Of a stretch of DNA of 9,459 nt, positions 5,843 through 9,459 are shown in pieces. The stretch is from JBEKLJ01 sp050010255 (lineage in GTDB: Bacteria > Acidobacteriota > Terriglobia > Bryobacterales > Bryobacteraceae). The notes under the pieces are model-generated. The model was not told where the DNA came from. It did no database searches and saw nothing but the letters and a program-made list of their open reading frames with translations. Positions within the stretch are counted from its first letter, which is position 1, and each line of letters begins with the position of its first letter. The position numbers and the translations under genes were made by a program. The stretch spans positions 1 through 9,459 of the forward strand of contig JBEKLJ010000136.1 of NCBI GenBank assembly GCA_050010255.1, given 5' to 3'.

Positions 5843-6519
5843 GCTTCGTCCGCCAGGTCCTCACGGTCGCCTCCAAGGACCTCCGCTCGGAGCTGCGCAC
5901 CAAGGAGGCGCTGAACTCCTCGCTCGCCTTCGCGCTGGTCATCCTGCTGCTGTTCAGCTTCGCCTTCGAGCCCACCGAAGCGCAGACGCGGGAAATCTCG
6001 GGCGGCCTCCTCTGGCTGGTGTTCGCCTTCGCCGGCGCGCTGATCCTGAATCGCAGCTTCGCCCGCGAGCTGGCTAACGATTGCCTGGACGCGCTCATCG
6101 CCGCGCCCATGTCCGGCGCAGCGCTGTTCCTCGGCAAAGCGCTCGCCAACTTCGCGCTGCTCCTGGCGGTCGAGCTGGTCTGCCTGCCGGTGTTCGGCGT
6201 CTTCTACAACGTCCACTGGACGGGCCGGCTCCCGTCGTTGCTCGTGGTCATCGTCCTGGGCACGTGGGGCGTGACGGTGGTGGGGACGATCTTCAGCGCG
6301 CTGACCGTGAACCTGCGGCTGCGCGAGCTGATGCTGCCCATGCTGGTCTACCCGATCCTGATTCCGTGCCTGCTGGCAGCGGTGCAGTTGACCTCGCCGC
6401 TGGTCATGGGCCAGCCGCTCACGGCCGAGCTGATGATCTGGGTCCGGCTGCTGGTGGTCTTCGACGTGATTTTCACCGCGCTGGCGGTGGCTCTGGTTGA
6501 AACCGTTATGGTGAGGTGA
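5782..6519 (+). CDS. ccmB: Heme exporter permease CcmB
   Basis: CcmB is the six-helix membrane subunit that pairs with CcmA. The chosen product is 245 residues, slightly longer than the usual 220 or so because of a Pro/Arg-rich N-terminal extension (about 1-20) encoded in the ccmA overlap. Family features follow: KDLRSELRTKE (32-42) before the first helix, GLLWLVFAFAGALILNRSF (75-93), and a helix with LPMLVYPILIPCLLAA (185-200). Membrane helices lie at about 47-63, 74-90, 117-141, 150-174, 183-203 and 218-242. The same frame stays open further upstream through ccmA, but that sequence is Arg/Ala/Pro-rich noise and was discarded. The start is supported by GGAGGA at 5770-5775. The stop at 6517-6519 is followed after 2 bases by ccmC. 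Confidence 0.93.
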   Translation: MAVPALRGAPVRTPARRPRLSFVRQVLTVASKDLRSELRTKEALNSSLAFALVILLLFSFAFEPTEAQTREISGGLLWLVFAFAGALILNRSFARELANDCLDALIAAPMSGAALFLGKALANFALLLAVELVCLPVFGVFYNVHWTGRLPSLLVVIVLGTWGVTVVGTIFSALTVNLRLRELMLPMLVYPILIPCLLAAVQLTSPLVMGQPLTAELMIWVRLLVVFDVIFTALAVALVETVMVR

Positions 6520-6521
6520 CA

Positions 6522-7205
6522 ATGCGGGACAAAGCCGTCGCCGTCTCTAGCTGGCTCGCCGCGCTGCTGCTGGCGGGCAACCTGGCGCTCATCCTGCTGG
6601 TGTTCCCGGACGAGCAGGAGCAGGGCCCCATCTTCCGCATCATCTTCTTCCACGTGCCCATGGCCTGGACGGCGTTCGTGGCGTTCTTCGCGGCGCTGGT
6701 CGCGAGCATTCTCTACCTGGCCTCGAAGAACCTGCGCTATGACGCCTTCGCCGCCGCCGTCACCGAGGTCGGGCTGGCCTTCGGCGCGGCCAACCTCCTC
6801 ACCGGCATGATCTGGGGGCGCATAATCTGGGGCGCGTTCTGGGTATGGGACCCGCGGCTGACCTCGATGCTGGTCGGCTGGCTCCTCTACGCCGGCTACG
6901 TCATGCTGCGCCGCGCTATCGAGGAGCCCACCGAACGCGCCAGGATGTCCGCCGTCGTCTCGATTTTCGCTTTCGCCGACGTGCCGATCATCTTCTTCTC
7001 GATCCAGTGGTGGAGGACGCACCATCCGCAGCCCGTCGTCTGGGGCAGCACCGGCGGCCACATGAGCCCGGAGTACTGGTTCATGCTGTTCTTCAACTGG
7101 ATCCCGATTTTGCTCGTGGGCTACCTGCTGCTGGAGCTGCGCATGCGCCAGGAGCGCCTCTCGCGCGAGCTCGACGCGCTGCGCCGGGAGGCTCATGCGC
7201 TATGA
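6522..7205 (+). CDS. ccmC: Heme-handling protein CcmC
   Basis: CcmC binds heme at the outer membrane face through its WWD domain and loads it covalently onto CcmE. The 227-residue product has six membrane helices (about 10-28, 46-66, 83-98, 114-130, 145-162, 186-206). The WWD signature is at 98-110 (WGRIIWGAFWVWD). The two heme-ligand histidine positions are His44 (FFHVPMAW) and His167 or His168 (QWWRTHHP). The C-terminal tail is a charged amphipathic helix. The ATG at 6522 was chosen because GAGGTG lies just before it (6513-6518); an in-frame GTG at 6516, overlapping the ccmB stop, would add only two residues. Identification as CcmC rather than CcmF or CcsA rests on length, one WWD motif and position after ccmB. 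Confidence 0.95.
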   Translation: MRDKAVAVSSWLAALLLAGNLALILLVFPDEQEQGPIFRIIFFHVPMAWTAFVAFFAALVASILYLASKNLRYDAFAAAVTEVGLAFGAANLLTGMIWGRIIWGAFWVWDPRLTSMLVGWLLYAGYVMLRRAIEEPTERARMSAVVSIFAFADVPIIFFSIQWWRTHHPQPVVWGSTGGHMSPEYWFMLFFNWIPILLVGYLLLELRMRQERLSRELDALRREAHAL

Positions 7206-7256
7206 GTTCACCGCGAAGACGCAAAGATTCCGCGGTCAGGAAGAATTGGTGAAACA

Positions 7257-7484
7257 ATGACGCCTATGCTGTCGCTTCTCCTTCAGGTTGCCGGCGGATT
7301 CACGCCCGACCAATACGCACGCAATTTCGTATTCCTGTTCTACGGCCTGCTCACCGCCTGGCTGGTCCTGCTGGGCTTCGTCGGCCTGCTCTTCGCGCGC
7401 GACCGCAAGCTGCGCCGGGAGCTGGAGCGGCTGCGGCTGATGCTCGAGGACCAGGGGAAGGAACACCCGGGAGGACGCCAATGA
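7257..7484 (+). CDS. ccmD: Small heme exporter subunit CcmD
   Basis: CcmD is a small single-span protein that stabilises the CcmABC-heme-CcmE complex. This 75-residue product has one membrane helix (about 24-46) preceded by aromatic residues (Y20, F24, F26, F28, Y29) and followed by a strongly charged helix (RDRKLRRELERLRLMLED, 48-65), the usual CcmD plan of periplasmic N-terminus and cytoplasmic basic tail. It follows ccmC after 51 bases, the largest gap in the operon. No close Shine-Dalgarno is evident: AGGAAG at 7238-7243 is 13 bases from the ATG. An alternative ATG lies three codons downstream. CcmD proteins diverge strongly, so the call relies on topology and position. The stop overlaps the next start as ATGA. 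Confidence 0.85.
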   Translation: MTPMLSLLLQVAGGFTPDQYARNFVFLFYGLLTAWLVLLGFVGLLFARDRKLRRELERLRLMLEDQGKEHPGGRQ

Positions 7485-7936
7485 AACAGGTTTCCGAGCT
7501 AGTCCCGCCATCGGGCTGGGCATTCACGGTCACGACGACGGTCCTTCTCGCCGTAATGACGGGCATGGCGATTCTGTTCGCGTGGATGGCGTGGTCGGCG
7601 CGTCAGGTTCGGTTCGAGGTCTCCTCCGAGGGGCTGCGAATCCGCAGCGCCTTCTACGGGCGATCGGTGCCGCTGCAAGATCTGGTGGTCGAACAGGCGT
7701 CCATCGTCGATCTCCGAACCGACAGGCAGCACCAGCTCTCCTGGCGCACCAACGGGATCGGGCTGCCGGGCTACAGCGCCGGATGGTTCAAGACCAAGAG
7801 CGGCGACAAGGCCCTGGCGTTTGTCACCGCACGAGACCGGGTGGTCTCGCTCCCGACGCGCCAGGGCTATTCGCTGCTGCTGACGGTGGCGAAGCCGGGC
7901 GAGTTCCTCGACGCGCTGCGCTCCACCGCTAGATGA
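7481..7936 (+). CDS. Membrane-anchored bacterial PH-domain protein
   Basis: This 151-residue protein has one N-terminal membrane helix (about 15-38) and a soluble domain (42-148) that looks like a bacterial PH-like fold. It has the strand pattern VRFEVSSEGLRIRSAFYGRSVPL (starting at 43), then RTNGIGLPGY (89-98) and GWFKTKSG (101-108), then ALAFVTARDRVVSLPTRQGY (111-130) and a final helix EFLDALR (141-147). The NGIGLPGY and VVSLPT blocks fit the bPH family as I recall it. No catalytic residues are evident and no function is known to me. The start has a very good GGGAGGA (7469-7475) five bases upstream and an ATGA overlap with ccmD, so it is produced together with the Ccm system. It is the last gene of the run; a 101-base gap follows. 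Confidence 0.8.
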   Translation: MKQVSELVPPSGWAFTVTTTVLLAVMTGMAILFAWMAWSARQVRFEVSSEGLRIRSAFYGRSVPLQDLVVEQASIVDLRTDRQHQLSWRTNGIGLPGYSAGWFKTKSGDKALAFVTARDRVVSLPTRQGYSLLLTVAKPGEFLDALRSTAR

Positions 7937-8019
7937 CGGCAGCCCTGGTGACGCCCGCCATAGGGGCAACCCGTCCGCAAACCGCAGCCGGGCTGTCCCG
8001 CGGGCCGCGACGCCCGCAG

Positions 8020-8038
8020 CCGAGCTAAGATAGCTCGG
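8020..8038 (+). promoter_or_regulatory. Stem-loop and -10-like box abutting the histidine kinase start
   Basis: CCGAGCTA (8020-8027) and TAGCTCGG (8031-8038) form a perfect 8-bp stem with an AGA loop. The last base of the stem is the G of the GTG start codon. The same bases contain TAAGAT (8026-8031), a 4-of-6 match to a -10 box that would place the transcript start at about 8038, the start codon itself. No good -35 is visible. Whether it acts as promoter, operator or chance palindrome cannot be decided from sequence. Confidence 0.4.
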
Positions 8039-9270
8039 TGGCCTCCGCCCGCTGGCGCCAGTGGATCCGTCCGCACGACCTGGTGTGGCTGCTGCTGTTC
8101 AGCGTCATGGCGGCGACCGGACCGCAGCGCGATGCCGGCGTAATCGCGCTGCTGTTCGCGCTCGCCATTCTCCAGGTCCTGGAGCAGAAGATCGCCTTCC
8201 TGGCGCCGCCGCGCGGCGCCATCGTCTCCAACCTGCTGAAGCTGGCGCTGGGCTACGCCATCATGAGCCAGACCGGCGGCGTGACCAGCAGCTATTACTG
8301 GATCCTGCTGGTGCCTGTGGTCTCCGCGGCCACCACGCTGGGAATTGCCGGCACCGTCGTCTTCACGGTGCTGGCGTGCGCCACCTACCTCTCGTTCCTG
8401 CTCGTGCTCGACTGGGACCGCTACACCATTCCGCCGGACCAGGTCCCGGAGCTTTGGCTGCGTCTGGTGTTTCTGGCCGTCGTGGGGCACCTCACTCAGC
8501 GCCTGGCCGAGGCGCAGCGAACCGAGGCCCTGCGCGCGCAGGCCGCCGCCGAGCAGCTCGTTCAGGCTAACCAAAGCTTGCAGGCAGCCGAAGCCGCGGT
8601 GCGACGCGCGGAGCGGCTGGCGGCCCTCGGCCAACTTTCGGCCGGCCTGGCGCACGAACTCAGAAACCCGTTGGGCACCATTCGCGCCTCGGCGGAGATG
8701 CTGGTCAAGAACGTCCCCCCCGGCAGCGAGGTGATCGCCGAGCTGGCCGGCTTCATCTCCTCGGAGGTGGATCGCACCAACTCGCTGGTCACGCGCTTCC
8801 TGGAGTTCGCCCGCCCGCTGGAGCTGAAGCCGGCTCGCGCCGAGCTGACCGAGGTGATCGACCGCGCGATCAGCCAGCTCGGGCGCGCCATGCCGCCTTA
8901 CGACGTCACGGTCTACCGGAACTACTCGCCGGAGGTCTCTCCCTTCAGCTTCGACGCCGAGCTGATGGAACGCGTGCTCTACAACCTGCTGCTGAACGCG
9001 GCCCAAGCCACCCCGCCGGGCGGCGAGGTCACGGTGAAGACGCGCATCGCGGATGGCAACGTCGAGATCTCGGTGATCGACCGCGGGGCCGGCATCGACG
9101 CCCCGGACATGGAGAGCATCTTCAACCCTTTCTTCACCACCAAGAAGGAGGGCCTGGGCCTCGGTCTGGCCATCGTCTCGAGGATCGTGGACCTGCACGG
9201 CGGCAAGACGGCAGTCGAAAGCGAGCCGGGCAAGGGCAGCGTCTTTCGGGTCTTTCTCCCAATCCGATAG
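8038..9270 (+). CDS. Membrane sensor histidine kinase, NtrB/AtoS-like core
   Basis: This two-component sensor kinase autophosphorylates on histidine and passes the phosphate to a response regulator. Of 410 residues, 1-155 contain about five or six membrane helices with short loops and no sizeable periplasmic domain. A helical linker or coiled coil spans about 155-195. The HisKA domain has phospho-acceptor His206 in LAHELRNPLG (204-213). The ATPase domain has an N box NLLLNAAQAT (316-325), G1 DRGAGI (348-353), an F box FNPFFTTK (362-369) and G2 GLGLGLA (372-378). The H-box and F-box style is that of kinases paired with NtrC-type regulators. The GTG at 8038 is the only start that keeps the first helix, since an in-frame TAA lies at 8026-8028; it lacks a Shine-Dalgarno. 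No receiver domain or response regulator gene is within the window. The stimulus is unknown. Confidence 0.95.
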   Translation: MASARWRQWIRPHDLVWLLLFSVMAATGPQRDAGVIALLFALAILQVLEQKIAFLAPPRGAIVSNLLKLALGYAIMSQTGGVTSSYYWILLVPVVSAATTLGIAGTVVFTVLACATYLSFLLVLDWDRYTIPPDQVPELWLRLVFLAVVGHLTQRLAEAQRTEALRAQAAAEQLVQANQSLQAAEAAVRRAERLAALGQLSAGLAHELRNPLGTIRASAEMLVKNVPPGSEVIAELAGFISSEVDRTNSLVTRFLEFARPLELKPARAELTEVIDRAISQLGRAMPPYDVTVYRNYSPEVSPFSFDAELMERVLYNLLLNAAQATPPGGEVTVKTRIADGNVEISVIDRGAGIDAPDMESIFNPFFTTKKEGLGLGLAIVSRIVDLHGGKTAVESEPGKGSVFRVFLPIR

Positions 9271-9408
9271 GCGAATGACCTCGTCGCCCTGCGCAAGGGC
9301 CTGGCCCCCAGCAAACGGCCGGCGCCTTCGTCCCGATCCGCTAGCCCGATCTTCTCACACCGTTCGAAGCGAGGCGCCGCGCGAGGCCGGTAGATTCAAG
9401 GCGCGCGA

Positions 9409-9458
9409 CGGGGTGAGCCCGCAGGCGTACTTGAACAGTACGTCGAGGACTCACCCCG
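9409..9458. repeat. Long two-part inverted repeat downstream of the kinase
   Basis: CGGGGTGAG (9409-9417) is matched by CTCACCCCG (9450-9458), a perfect 9-bp outer stem. Inside, CGTACT (9426-9431) and AGTACG (9437-9442) form a 6-bp inner stem around the loop TGAAC. The two stems are joined by unequal unpaired segments of 8 and 7 bases, giving a rod-like structure that ends one base before the window edge. There is no T-run in view, so terminator function cannot be claimed. It may be a dispersed repeat, a structured leader of the next gene, or a small RNA. Confidence 0.6.
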
Positions 9459-9459
9459 A

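Noticed and set aside
7210..7236. ACCGCG/CGCGGT inverted repeat in the ccmC-ccmD gap
   Set aside because: A 6-bp stem with a 15-base loop is weak, and there is no supporting regulatory feature.
7997..8004. CCCGCGGG palindrome between the PH-domain gene and the kinase, as a terminator
   Set aside because: It has no workable loop and no T-run. GC-only palindromes of this size are common in such DNA.
7867..9198. Long open frame on the minus strand opposite the histidine kinase (443 codons)
   Set aside because: It has low-complexity Gly/Arg/Gln/His composition, no recognisable domain, and full overlap with a kinase whose H, N, G1, F and G2 boxes are all intact.
9275..9459. Small + strand open frame beginning 4 bases after the kinase stop and running off the window
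   Set aside because: The 61 residues are Arg/Ser/Pro-rich, have no domain pattern, and run through the inverted repeat. It cannot be supported as a gene, and no response-regulator sequence is visible in it.
1..9459. tRNA, rRNA, CRISPR array, insertion sequence or integrase
   Set aside because: No tRNA-like cloverleaf, rRNA signature, regularly spaced direct repeat, or transposase/integrase motif was seen on either strand by reading.

Overview
The window is a high-GC stretch of bacterial chromosome dominated by a cytochrome c maturation (Ccm, System I) operon on the + strand. Very high G+C, short gaps and repeated ATGA stop/start overlaps are general bacterial features. The CcmH cysteine pattern, the conserved C-terminal domain of the first protein and the bacterial-PH protein beside ccmD together look like Acidobacteriota, perhaps Solibacteres/Bryobacterales. 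That assignment comes from remembered family patterns and was not tested by a search.

Layout: (1) 2-613, the 3' end of a TPR/coiled-coil protein that enters from upstream. (2) 614-966, a 353-base gap with no gene but a dense cluster of hairpins (about 707-871) and a weak promoter candidate just before ccmE. (3) 967-7936, a ten-gene run: ccmE, ccmF, ccmH, a CcmI-like zinc-ribbon protein, an unrecognised secreted/anchored protein, ccmA, ccmB, ccmC, ccmD and a bacterial PH-domain protein. Six junctions overlap, two have gaps of 2 and 6 bases, and the largest gap (ccmC-ccmD) is 51 bases, so co-transcription is very likely. (4) 7937-8037, a 101-base gap with a hairpin abutting the next start codon. 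(5) 8038-9270, a membrane histidine kinase with a GTG start and no Shine-Dalgarno. (6) 9271-9459, non-coding as far as can be seen, ending in a long inverted repeat.

How the genes work together: CcmA/B (ATPase and permease) with CcmC and CcmD load heme onto the membrane-anchored chaperone CcmE. CcmE passes heme to CcmF, which with CcmH joins it to the CXXCH thiols of apocytochromes. Three parts depart from the E. coli scheme. CcmE carries the CXXXY heme-binding variant instead of HXXXY. CcmH has a five-cysteine cluster in place of the single CXXC. The CcmI-like protein keeps only the membrane anchor and cytoplasmic helical part and ends in a four-cysteine zinc ribbon instead of the periplasmic TPR domain. 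No CcmG thioredoxin is present in the window. The two extra genes locked into the operon by ATGA overlaps (4326-5117 and 7481-7936) are the best candidates for undescribed Ccm accessory factors.
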